NCBI GenBank assembly: GCA_049414625.1
Contig: JBMSAU010000085.1
Location: 1-38,991, forward strand
Direction of reading: 5' to 3'
DNA: 38,991 bases
DNA from: WYEG01 sp049414625
Lineage (GTDB): Bacteria; Desulfobacterota; Thermodesulfobacteria; Thermodesulfobacteriales; Thermodesulfobacteriaceae
The translations under genes were made by a program, and so were the position numbers. Position 1 is the first letter of the stretch. Each line of letters starts with the position of its first letter. The notes under the pieces are model-generated. The model was not told the origin of the DNA. It did not search any database and saw nothing but the letters and a program-made list of their open reading frames with translations. Below, piece after piece: positions 15,331 to 22,450 of this stretch.

Positions 15331-15489
15331 TTGAACTCTTTGAGGTACCCTCCTTACAGGAGGGTTGGTCAAAACCTCAAACCGGAAATCCAGTCTTGGG
15401 TAGAATTACTCTATAGAGGATTACAAAAAGAACAATCAGTAAAATTAATAGCAAAATCTCATACATTTGATAGGTTCCTCCGACAATGA
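15331..15489 (+). pseudogene. Possible 52-codon remnant of a larger gene (transposase-like?)
   Basis: A frame from TTG 15331 to TGA 15487-15489 reads as a plausible protein fragment, with segments NLKPEIQSWVELLYRGL and VKLIAKSHTFDRFLRQ. The second part looks like a helix-turn-helix stretch of a transposase or other DNA-binding protein, but I cannot assign a family. There is no ribosome site, the upstream frame is closed by TAG, and a 7-bp hairpin (ACCCTCC/GGAGGGT, 15347-15365) lies inside. The repeat-rich surroundings fit a decayed mobile element. Confidence 0.25.
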
Positions 15490-15717
15490 ATTTTAAAAGT
15501 ATAATAACTTCTTTTATCAAAAAATCAATAAGATGTGTATTCTTCTACCGAACGTAGCGAAACCTCTCCCCTATCTCTAAAGGGAAGATAGAAAAAGGAT
15601 CGCTAGTCTTATGGCTCAGAGTTGATAAGGTGGCTCAAAATATAAGAAGAGAGGTTTCCGCCTCAAATTGTAGGGCAAGGGGCAACCGATAGGTGAAAAA
15701 GAGCTTTCTCAGTTGTT
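15490..15717. other. Non-coding stretch with a 10-bp inverted repeat
   Basis: GAAACCTCTC at 15559-15568 is repeated inverted as GAGAGGTTTC at 15649-15658, 80 nt apart, which suggests a small hairpin-forming or mobile-element relic. No gene, promoter or terminator is convincing here. Confidence 0.35.
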
Positions 15718-15960
15718 TTATGTAGAAGCTTCAGAAGATGTTTCTTTTGATCCTTCTTTAGACTCTTTTTTCTCCTTTTCCTTTCTTGCATAATCTGTAA
15801 CATACCACCCTGTGCCTTTCAGTATAAAACCGCTTTTACTAATTAATTTTTGGAGTCTTCCGCCGCATTTTTCACAAGTGGTTAATGGTTCATCAGTAAT
15901 CTTTTGCCAAACCTCAAAATGTGCACCGCAATTTAAGCATTCATACTCATATATAGCCAT
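15718..15960 (-). CDS. FmdB-family zinc-ribbon protein
   Basis: This 80-aa protein has a zinc ribbon with Cys pairs in YECLNCGAHFEVWQ and CEKCGGRLQKLIS, then GFILKGTGWYVTDYARK and a charged, low-complexity Lys/Glu/Ser tail. That is the standard layout of the FmdB (CxxC_CxxC_SSSS) family. The name derives from a proposed regulator of formamidase, but the general role of these proteins is not established. The start has a strong GGGGAGGTG ribosome site. It follows pheA after 88 nt on the same strand and may be cotranscribed. Confidence 0.9.
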   Translation of the reverse strand: MAIYEYECLNCGAHFEVWQKITDEPLTTCEKCGGRLQKLISKSGFILKGTGWYVTDYARKEKEKKESKEGSKETSSEAST

Positions 15961-16048
15961 ACCAGCACCTCCCCCGAAGACTTTTTAAGGACGGTCTATG
16001 AATGTTTGGCTATAAAATATAAGGCAAAATAGTCGTAATTAAAGGGGA

Positions 16049-17131
16049 TTATGGAATTTCACCTTTTGGATAGGAACCAAGAAAGATAACTTGCAGGCAG
16101 TATTTTTTCATCTCCTCTAAACAGGATTTAACAATTTCATCTTCTACATGACCCTCGCAGTCGAGAAAAAAGACATACTTCCAAGGTTCATCCTTTGATG
16201 GTCTACTTTCGATCTTGGTTAGATTAATCTTCCGTTCAGCAAAGCAACGAAGGACTTCAAACAGAGCACCTGGTCGATCAGCCACGCTGAATAGAATAGA
16301 AGTCTTGTCATTACCTGTCCTTGGGACCGTTTTTTTCCCAATAATCCAAAACCTAGTGGAATTCCCTTTTATGTCTTCGATGTTTTTGGCTACAATCTGA
16401 AGATGATAGAGTCGAGCTGCCATTAAACTTGCGATGGCAGCAACTGATGGGTCAACGGCAGCCCATTTTGCTGCAAGGGCAGTCGAGGATACGGTCTCAA
16501 CAGGGACTGAGGGGAGTTTTTTTCTTAACCATTTTCTACACTGGGCGATGGCTTGAGGATGGGAAAGGATCTTTTTAATGTCTTCAAGCCGACCTGTTTG
16601 GTTCATCAAATGATGAGATATAGGCTCGTATACTTCTCCGCAAACCTTTAGATTGTACTCATAGATGGCATCAAGGGTTGTTGCCACAACCCCTTCTATT
16701 GAGTTTTCAATTGGAACAACACCAAAATGCGCCCGTTCTGAGCTAACCTCTTCAAACACATCGATGATGGTTTCAACAGGGATGAATTCGGCTGAGGTTC
16801 CAAAGTAGTGCTGTGCAGCAATGTGGCTAAAGGTTGCTTCAGGACCTAGAAAGGCAACTTTAGGTTTCTGCTGTGCCTCACGGCAGGCTCTTATGATCTC
16901 TGAATAGATCACCCTAAGGGTATCCTCAGGGAAGACCCCTTCATTGAGCTTAATAACATGGTTCAAGACTTCCTTTTCTCGAAAGAGGTCAAAAGTTGAG
17001 CTACCCTTTTCCTCTTTAAGCCTTCCTATCTCCTTTGCGGTAAGGAAACGTTCCTTAAGAAGAGAAACGATCTGTTTATCTATCTCATCAATCTTAGATC
17101 TTAACTCTTTTAAGGAAGGATGTTTAGACAT
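16049..17131 (-). CDS. pheA: Bifunctional chorismate mutase / prephenate dehydratase PheA
   Basis: PheA converts chorismate to prephenate and then to phenylpyruvate for phenylalanine synthesis. The 360-aa protein has an AroQ-type chorismate mutase domain (about 1-90; LRSKIDEIDKQIVSLLKER), a prephenate dehydratase domain (about 92-275; VAFLGPEATFSHIAAQ, VVPIENSIEGVV, the catalytic-site motif NSTRFWIIG) and a C-terminal ACT domain (about 280-360; GALFEVLRCF and KIESRPSK) expected to bind phenylalanine for feedback inhibition. The start codon is only 20 nt after the CCA end of tRNA-Leu, and those 20 nt hold no Shine-Dalgarno sequence, so it is probably read from the tRNA promoter. Confidence 0.96.
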   Translation of the reverse strand: MSKHPSLKELRSKIDEIDKQIVSLLKERFLTAKEIGRLKEEKGSSTFDLFREKEVLNHVIKLNEGVFPEDTLRVIYSEIIRACREAQQKPKVAFLGPEATFSHIAAQHYFGTSAEFIPVETIIDVFEEVSSERAHFGVVPIENSIEGVVATTLDAIYEYNLKVCGEVYEPISHHLMNQTGRLEDIKKILSHPQAIAQCRKWLRKKLPSVPVETVSSTALAAKWAAVDPSVAAIASLMAARLYHLQIVAKNIEDIKGNSTRFWIIGKKTVPRTGNDKTSILFSVADRPGALFEVLRCFAERKINLTKIESRPSKDEPWKYVFFLDCEGHVEDEIVKSCLEEMKKYCLQVIFLGSYPKGEIP

Positions 17132-17151
17132 AAATAAGAGAAAAGCTAAAG

Positions 17152-17241
17152 TGGTGCCCGGGGCCGGACTCGAACCGGCACGGAGGTGAAACCTCCAGTG
17201 GATTTTAAGTCCACAGCGTCTACCAATTCCGCCACCCGGGC
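17152..17241 (-). tRNA. tRNA-Leu (anticodon UAA), CCA encoded
   Basis: On the minus strand: acceptor GCCCGGG/CCCGGGC, D arm beginning TGGCGGAATTGGTAGACGC, anticodon stem GTGGA/TCCAC with loop CTTAAAA (anticodon TAA), a long variable arm GGAGGTTTCACCTCC typical of tRNA-Leu, T arm with GGTTCGAGTCC, discriminator A and an encoded CCA. pheA starts 20 nt downstream. Confidence 0.96.
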
Positions 17242-17251
17242 TTTATATTTT

Positions 17252-17279
17252 AATTTAACAAACTACGAATATTTTTCAA
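17252..17279 (-). promoter_or_regulatory. Putative promoter of tRNA-Leu (and pheA)
   Basis: On the minus strand TTGAAA (17279-17274), 16 nt, TAAATT (17257-17252), then 10 nt to the tRNA. The tRNA-Ser promoter at 20667-20694 has exactly the same boxes, spacer length and distance, which makes both calls stronger. Confidence 0.55.
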
Positions 17280-17484
17280 CCCAGTAAAGTTATATTCTAT
17301 TCCTAATTTCAGCTTTCAGTTTGAACTATCACTTTCTAACTCCGTGAAGGTTACCCCAAGGACTCTGCCCAAGGTATTTCCACTCACAACTATTACCTTT
17401 ATATAATCACAATTTAAGGGGCAACCTGGTCTCCTTTAAAACCCCGGTAAACTACAATTCACCCCTGCAATCTAAATAGAACTC

Positions 17485-17512
17485 TTTACCTTTCAACGAT
17501 TTGATTTAAACT
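17485..17512 (+). promoter_or_regulatory. Putative kdsB promoter implying a leaderless mRNA
   Basis: TTTACC (17485-17490), a 16-nt spacer and TAAACT (17507-17512). Only 8 nt separate the -10 box from ATG 17521, so transcription would start at or next to the start codon. No Shine-Dalgarno sequence precedes the ATG. The rest of the gap between tRNA-Leu and kdsB holds nothing I can name. Confidence 0.4.
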
Positions 17513-17520
17513 AAAAATTG

Positions 17521-18258
17521 ATGAAAAAGGTAGTTATAATTCCGGCAAGGTACGGCTCAACAAGGTTTCCAGGTAAACCTTTAATCATGCTCTGGGAGAA
17601 ACCTTTAATTCAGCATGTTTATGAAAGGGCAAAAGAGGGTGGTTTTGAGGAGGTCTATGTTGCAACTGACGATAAGAGGATTTTTGATACCGTTCTTAAC
17701 TTTGGGGGAAAAGCTGTTATGACCCGGGCAGACCATCCTTCTGGAACAGACCGCATCGCCGAAGCAGCAAACATCCTTGGGCTAAAGGAAGATACGATCA
17801 TAGTCAACCTCCAAGGAGACCAGCCCCTTTTTTCACCCTCTTATTTTGACAGCTTAATCAAACCCCTACTACTTGATGCCACAATCCCAATGTCCACCCT
17901 TGCTACCCCTTTTAAAAATCTAAAGGATCTCCAAAACCCAAACAGGGTAAAGGTAGTCCTTGACCGAGCCGGATTTGCTCTTTATTTTTCTCGTTCTGCC
18001 ATCCCCTATTTTAGACCACCTGGTAAAGAGCCAACCTACCTTAAGCATATCGGCGTCTATGCTTACAGAAAATCCTTTCTTGATGTTTTTACACGCCTTC
18101 CCGAAGGTGTGCTTGAAGCCTCAGAAAAGCTCGAGCAACTTCGAGCCCTTGAACATGGATATAAAATCTTTGTGTCCATTGTTCCTGACGATGTGCTCGA
18201 AGTTGATACCCCTGAAGACCTTGAAAATATTAAAAAATTAAAGGGATCCCCATGCTAA
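17521..18258 (+). CDS. kdsB: 3-deoxy-manno-octulosonate cytidylyltransferase KdsB (CMP-KDO synthetase)
   Basis: KdsB activates KDO with CTP to CMP-KDO for the inner core of lipopolysaccharide, so the cell should have a Gram-negative outer membrane. The 245-aa protein has VIIPARYGSTRFPGKPL, TRADHPSGTDRIAEAA, VNLQGDQPLFSPSYF and a typical C-terminal VDTPEDLENIKKL. I take ATG 17521 rather than the adjoining TTG at 17518. No ribosome site is present and the -10 box is 8 nt away (see promoter). It overlaps the next gene by 7 nt. Confidence 0.95.
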   Translation: MKKVVIIPARYGSTRFPGKPLIMLWEKPLIQHVYERAKEGGFEEVYVATDDKRIFDTVLNFGGKAVMTRADHPSGTDRIAEAANILGLKEDTIIVNLQGDQPLFSPSYFDSLIKPLLLDATIPMSTLATPFKNLKDLQNPNRVKVVLDRAGFALYFSRSAIPYFRPPGKEPTYLKHIGVYAYRKSFLDVFTRLPEGVLEASEKLEQLRALEHGYKIFVSIVPDDVLEVDTPEDLENIKKLKGSPC

Positions 18259-19058
18259 GAAAACCCGCAGTTGCCGGATACTTTTATCCCTCAACGAAAG
18301 ATGGCTTGCTTTCAGACCTAACACATCTTGTAGTCCCCTCTTCTCGCAAGGTTAAAGCAAAGGCTATAATAGTCCCCCACGCTGGTTATATGTATTCTGG
18401 CGGGGTAGCAGGCAAAGTTTACGGTATGATAAAACCTCCAGACATAGCAGTCATTCTTGGTCCAAACCATACAGGTCTTGGGGCAAGGGCAAGCATCTTC
18501 GATGGAGACGCTTATCTAACACCTCTTGGGGAGGCAAAGGTTGAAAAGGATGGAGTTTCCTTTCTTACTGAGCAGGTTCCATTTCTCACTCCTGAAAAGC
18601 TTGCCCATCTTCATGAACATTCTCTAGAAGTCCAAGTTCCTTTCCTTCAATACATAAATCCTAACATTAAAATTATTCCTATAGTTCTACTTGACCTTAG
18701 CCTTGAAGAAATTTACACTTTAGGGTCTGCCCTTGCGGAGTATGTATTAAAGCATCCTGAAAAAAGCATTCTTTTAGTTGCGAGCACCGATTTTAGCCAC
18801 TATGTTCCTCACGAAGTTGCCAAGAAAAAAGATTTTTTGGCCATAGAAGAAATTAAAAAGCTCACCCCAGAGGGTCTTTTGCAGGTTGTGTTTAAAGAAA
18901 GGATAAGCATGTGCGGATACCTTCCAGTCTCCTGTCTATTAGCAGCTTGTCAAAAACTTCCTGTTTCCGCTGTGGAGCTTGTTGATTACAAAACCTCAGG
19001 AGATATAATAGGGGATTACTCTTCCGTAGTTGGCTACGCTGGTATTGTTATACATTAA
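18252..19058 (+). CDS. MEMO1-family protein (AmmeMemoRadiSam system protein B)
   Basis: This 268-aa protein belongs to the MEMO family. It starts LRKPAVAGYFYPSTKDGLL and has IIVPHAGYMYSGGVAGKVYG, VILGPNHTGLGARASIF, HEHSLEVQVPFLQY, VASTDFSHYVPHEVA and a final GDYSSVVGYAGIVI. Family members resemble dioxygenases with a His-rich metal pocket and often accompany an AMMECR1 protein and a radical SAM protein as a functionally unproven set. Neither partner is in this window. It overlaps kdsB by 7 nt and is followed after 45 nt by gltX, so the three probably form one transcript without functional connection. Confidence 0.92.
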   Translation: MLRKPAVAGYFYPSTKDGLLSDLTHLVVPSSRKVKAKAIIVPHAGYMYSGGVAGKVYGMIKPPDIAVILGPNHTGLGARASIFDGDAYLTPLGEAKVEKDGVSFLTEQVPFLTPEKLAHLHEHSLEVQVPFLQYINPNIKIIPIVLLDLSLEEIYTLGSALAEYVLKHPEKSILLVASTDFSHYVPHEVAKKKDFLAIEEIKKLTPEGLLQVVFKERISMCGYLPVSCLLAACQKLPVSAVELVDYKTSGDIIGDYSSVVGYAGIVIH

Positions 19059-19103
19059 ACTCACATATAAACACTTTTCTTTAAACTAAAGAGGGGGCAT
19101 CTG

Positions 19104-20510
19104 ATGGTGATAACTCGTTTTCCTCCGAGCCCTACAGGTTATCTCCATCTTGGAGGAGCAAGAACTGCTCTTTTTAACTGGGTGTTTGCAAGAAAGAACA
19201 AAGGAAAATTCATTCTGAGGTTTGAAGATACTGACCTTGAAAGGTCAAAAAGAGAATATGTCGATTCCATAATCGAAGCCTTATCTTGGCTTGGGTTAAA
19301 CTGGGATGAAGGTCCATACTTCCAGACAGAAAGGTTTGCTCGCTACCAAGAGATAGCTGAAAGACTTGTTGCCGAAGGCAAAGCTTACTACTGTCAATGC
19401 ACAAAGGAGGAGTTAGAGCAGAAGAAAAAAGAGATGATGGAGCGAGGCTTAAAACCTCGTTATGATGGCACTTGCAGAAACTTAAACCTAAGCAAAGCCC
19501 CTGGACGGGTAGTCCGAATTAAAGTTCCTGAGCTTGTAGAAATATCTTTTGAGGACCTTTTAAGGGGTAAGATTGTTTTTCCACCGGATGAGGTTGATGA
19601 CTTTATCATCCTTCGAGCTGATGGCACGCCAACTTACAATTTTGCCGTGGTTGTGGATGATATTGATATGAAAATTACGCATGTTATAAGAGGTGATGAT
19701 CACATTTCAAACACTCCTAAACAGCTAATAGTCTATCAACTCCTGGGGGTTGAACCTCCTAAGTTTGCTCATATTCCTATGGTGCTTGGTCCAGATGGAT
19801 CTAGATTATCTAAAAGACATGGTGCTCGCTCTATTCTGGAATACCGGGATGAGGGCTATCTTCCACAGGCGGTAGTAAACTATCTTGCAAGGTTAGGATG
19901 GGGCTATGGCGACCAAGAATACTTTACTGTAGAAGAACTAATAGAAAAATTCGACCTCTCTCGTATCAATCTCTCACCAGCTCGGTTTGATCCTGACAAA
20001 TTCTTAGCCATAAATGCCTATTGGATAAGAACTCTCCAAGATGAAGAATTACTTCCTCATTTGAAGCCATTTATAGCAAATTTTTTGAACAACGCTATAG
20101 ATACTCAGTATCTACTTTTGGCTATACGAAGCCTTAAGCCTCGAGTAAAAACTTTAAAAGAGCTTGCCGAAAACATGGTTTATTTTTTGACCGAAGATTA
20201 TCCGTTTCAAGAGGATGCTATCAAGAAGCATTTAACCCTAAGCATAAAGCCTCATCTTGAAACCTTCTACGAGCTTCTTGATAGTTTAAACCTTGATGAT
20301 GAAAAAGATTCTGAGGATAAACTCAGAAAGTTTGCTGAAGAAAGGGGCATAAAACTAAAAGACCTTGCCCAAGCCATAAGAGTTGCCTTGACTGGAAAAA
20401 CCGTAAGCCCTCCTCTATTTGAGGTAATGAAAATATTAGGCAAAGAAAGAGTTAAAAACCGCATAAAAAGAGCAATCGAAAGGTTAATTTTAGACACACC
20501 TCAATCGTAA
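19104..20510 (+). CDS. gltX: Glutamate--tRNA ligase GltX
   Basis: GltX charges tRNA-Glu (or also tRNA-Gln, followed by amidation). The 468-aa class-I synthetase has the HIGH-type RFPPSPTGYLHLGGARTAL, RFEDTDLERSK, the zinc-binding region YYCQCTKEELEQ with later Y and C in RYDGTCRNL, VIRGDDHISNTPKQL and the KMSKS-type RLSKRHGA. The C-terminal anticodon-binding domain ends at IERLILDTPQS. ATG 19104 follows GAGGGGG. A 10-bp perfect inverted repeat spans its stop codon (see 20491-20525). No glutaminyl-tRNA synthetase or gatCAB is visible here, so discrimination cannot be judged. Confidence 0.97.
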   Translation: MVITRFPPSPTGYLHLGGARTALFNWVFARKNKGKFILRFEDTDLERSKREYVDSIIEALSWLGLNWDEGPYFQTERFARYQEIAERLVAEGKAYYCQCTKEELEQKKKEMMERGLKPRYDGTCRNLNLSKAPGRVVRIKVPELVEISFEDLLRGKIVFPPDEVDDFIILRADGTPTYNFAVVVDDIDMKITHVIRGDDHISNTPKQLIVYQLLGVEPPKFAHIPMVLGPDGSRLSKRHGARSILEYRDEGYLPQAVVNYLARLGWGYGDQEYFTVEELIEKFDLSRINLSPARFDPDKFLAINAYWIRTLQDEELLPHLKPFIANFLNNAIDTQYLLLAIRSLKPRVKTLKELAENMVYFLTEDYPFQEDAIKKHLTLSIKPHLETFYELLDSLNLDDEKDSEDKLRKFAEERGIKLKDLAQAIRVALTGKTVSPPLFEVMKILGKERVKNRIKRAIERLILDTPQS

Positions 20511-20525
20511 AACATGGTGTGTCTA
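20491..20525 (+). terminator. 10-bp hairpin spanning the gltX stop codon
   Basis: TAGACACACC (20491-20500) pairs perfectly with GGTGTGTCTA (20516-20525); the 15-nt loop contains the gltX TAA. There is no T-run after it, so it is not a standard intrinsic terminator. It may be an mRNA 3'-end stabiliser, a processing site or a protein-binding site. Confidence 0.4.
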
Positions 20526-20583
20526 CCCATCCCTTTACCAAAAATCTCCCTTTTTGGAACCCTAAAAGAAGTAAATGGCTCCT

Positions 20584-20625
20584 TACGAGATGCCGTTTGG
20601 AACGAAGTGAGGAGTTTCGCTTTGC
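20584..20625. repeat. Partial copy of the dispersed intergenic repeat
   Basis: The stretch with GAGATGCCGTTTGGAACGAAGTGAGG matches one half-unit of the 59-bp repeats at 15141-15199 (inverted) and 30280-30338. It lies between gltX and the tRNA-Ser promoter. Divergence is higher than between the two longer copies. Confidence 0.55.
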
Positions 20626-20666
20626 TCGGAAGGACAGTGACGCACGACAACCAGCTTTAACCAGGA

Positions 20667-20694
20667 TTGAAAAATCTTAAAATAGGGATAAATT
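20667..20694 (+). promoter_or_regulatory. Putative promoter of tRNA-Ser (and the ABC exporter)
   Basis: TTGAAA (20667-20672), 16 nt, TAAATT (20689-20694), then 10 nt to the tRNA. The layout is identical to the tRNA-Leu promoter in this window. Confidence 0.55.
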
Positions 20695-20704
20695 AAGAAA
20701 AGCT

Positions 20705-20795
20705 GGAGGGGTGCCCGAGTGGACGAAGGGGTGCGACTGGAAATCGCATGCACGGGCTAAAACCCGTGCCGCGGGTTCGAATCCCGCCCCCTCCG
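20705..20795 (+). tRNA. tRNA-Ser (anticodon GGA)
   Basis: Acceptor GGAGGGG/CCCCTCC, D arm starting TGCCCGAGTGG, anticodon stem GCGA/TCGC with loop containing GGA, a long variable arm CACGGGCTAAAACCCGTG typical of tRNA-Ser, T arm GCGGG TTCGAAT CCCGC and discriminator G. The next bases are CTC, so CCA is not encoded. An ABC transporter gene starts 34 nt downstream. Confidence 0.96.
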
Positions 20796-20829
20796 CTCCC
20801 TAATCTTAAACATCCTATCTATCACCTCA

Positions 20830-21717
20830 ATGAACAACTATCCATCTTCCTCCGATTTAGCCCTAAAAGTAGAAGGTCTAAAAAAATCCTACAAAAAGGT
20901 CCACGCCTTAAAGGGAATTAGTTTTGAAATAAAAAGAGGAGAACTTTTTTCTCTTCTTGGTCCAAACGGAGCTGGTAAGACTACAACCATTCGTATTCTT
21001 ACAGGGCTTACTAAACCTGATGAAGGCTCCATTTTTATTTTTGGACAAAAGTTATCAAAGAATGAAATATCAGCCAAAAAATTAATAGGCTATGTGCCTC
21101 AACAGGTTAACCTTGATGTTGAGCTCACAGTATACGAAAATCTACTCATTCATGGTCTACTCTTTGGTATGAGCTTAAAGGAGATAAGAGAAAGGATTGA
21201 AGAACTTTTAACTCTTGCTGACCTGGCAGACAGACGTTCGGCGAAGGTAAAAGAATTGTCAGGAGGAATGAGAAGAAGACTCCTTATCGTGAGGGCACTT
21301 CTTCATAAGCCTAAATTACTTCTCTTAGATGAACCAACGGTTGGGTTAGACCCTCACATCAGAAGAAAAATCTGGCACCTAATTAAACAAATTCAAGAAA
21401 AAGGAGCAAGCATCCTTTTAACCACCCACTACATGGAAGAAGCTGAGTATCTTTCAGACCGCGTAGCCTTTATTTTTAATGGGACCATCCTTAGAGTTGG
21501 AAAGCCGAAAGATCTGATTGAAGAGCTTGGGGAGTTTGCCATAGACATCTTTACTGACGACGAAGTGCAAACGCAGTATTTTAGAGATAGACAATCGGCT
21601 GAAGAAAAGATGCTTGAGCTTAAAAGCAAGGCAAGGAGTATTGCCCTAAGACGAACCACGCTTGAAGATGTTTTCATGAGACTTCAGAAAACTGTGAGTA
21701 GCTCTTCCAAGACATGA
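20830..21717 (+). CDS. ABC-2-type exporter, ATP-binding subunit (DrrA/NodI-like)
   Basis: This 295-aa ATPase has Walker A LLGPNGAGKTTTIRILTG, Q-loop YVPQQVNLDVELTVYENL, signature ELSGGMRRRLLIVRALL, Walker B LLLLDEPTVGLDP and switch TTHYMEEAE, with a C-terminal extension common to the DrrA/NodI/CcmA-like group. With the following permease it should form a two-gene exporter; the substrate cannot be inferred. The start has no Shine-Dalgarno sequence and lies 34 nt after tRNA-Ser, so transcription from the tRNA promoter is likely. It overlaps the permease by 4 nt. Confidence 0.93.
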   Translation: MNNYPSSSDLALKVEGLKKSYKKVHALKGISFEIKRGELFSLLGPNGAGKTTTIRILTGLTKPDEGSIFIFGQKLSKNEISAKKLIGYVPQQVNLDVELTVYENLLIHGLLFGMSLKEIRERIEELLTLADLADRRSAKVKELSGGMRRRLLIVRALLHKPKLLLLDEPTVGLDPHIRRKIWHLIKQIQEKGASILLTTHYMEEAEYLSDRVAFIFNGTILRVGKPKDLIEELGEFAIDIFTDDEVQTQYFRDRQSAEEKMLELKSKARSIALRRTTLEDVFMRLQKTVSSSSKT

Positions 21718-22448
21718 AAGGATTTCTTGCGGTATATTTAAGAGAAATTCTCATCCTTAAGACTCGTTTGGGGAAAGTATTGCTTTCTTTTTCTATAAAT
21801 CCCCTACTCTATCTATTTGCCTTTGGCATTGGGCTCGGGCGGGGTATAGAGGTCCAAGGGGTAAGCTACCTTGAATTTTTAGTCCCGGGTTTGATCGCCG
21901 CAACAACCATGCTTCAAGCCTTTGCCATAAACGTTGAGCTTAATGTAGCCAGATTTTACCTTAAAGTTTTTGAAGAATTTCAATCCGCACCTATATCAAT
22001 CTTTGCTTATACCCTTGGAGAAGTTTTCTTTGGCATTACTCGAGCCTTTTTGTCTGCTTTTATAATACTTCTAATTTCTTATTTCTCTGGGATAAAACTA
22101 AATCTGACCCCTGAATTTTTCCTTTTCCTTTTTCTAAACGCTTTTATCTTTGCAAGCCTTGGACTTGCCTCAGCCATGCTTATCAAAGCCCATGGCGACC
22201 AAACGCTTCTTACTAACTTTATCATCACACCTATGATGTTCTTAGGGGAAACCTTTTTCCCCGTAGAAAAGGCTCCATCCCTAATCCGCCCCATTCTTGA
22301 AATTCTCCCTCTTACCATCGTCTCAAAAAATGTTAGAAGTATAGCTCTGTTTGGTAATTATGATATAAAAAGTTTATTCATTCTTTTAGGTTTAGCTTTA
22401 TTAAGCTTTTGCTTAGCCTACATTGCAGTTAAAAGGGCGAAGGATTGA
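21714..22448 (+). CDS. ABC-2-type exporter permease
   Basis: This 244-aa permease has about six hydrophobic segments and the ABC-2 family segments SYLEFLVPGLIAATTMLQAF, FEEFQSAPISIFAYTLGEV and FIITPMMFLGETFFPVEKAP. It is the membrane partner of the preceding ATPase, with which it shares an ATGA overlap. The family includes drug, polysaccharide and lipid exporters; nothing here points to one substrate. The stop lies 2 nt before the preferred start of the CDF transporter. Confidence 0.92.
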   Translation: MKGFLAVYLREILILKTRLGKVLLSFSINPLLYLFAFGIGLGRGIEVQGVSYLEFLVPGLIAATTMLQAFAINVELNVARFYLKVFEEFQSAPISIFAYTLGEVFFGITRAFLSAFIILLISYFSGIKLNLTPEFFLFLFLNAFIFASLGLASAMLIKAHGDQTLLTNFIITPMMFLGETFFPVEKAPSLIRPILEILPLTIVSKNVRSIALFGNYDIKSLFILLGLALLSFCLAYIAVKRAKD

Positions 22449-22450
22449 AC

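Noticed and set aside
15347..15365. 7-bp hairpin ACCCTCC/GGAGGGT as a terminator
   Set aside because: No T-run on either strand and no gene ends nearby.
15063..15372. Short frames on both strands right of tRNA-Pro
   Set aside because: They are made of the dispersed and tandem repeats; repeated core sequence explains the open frames.
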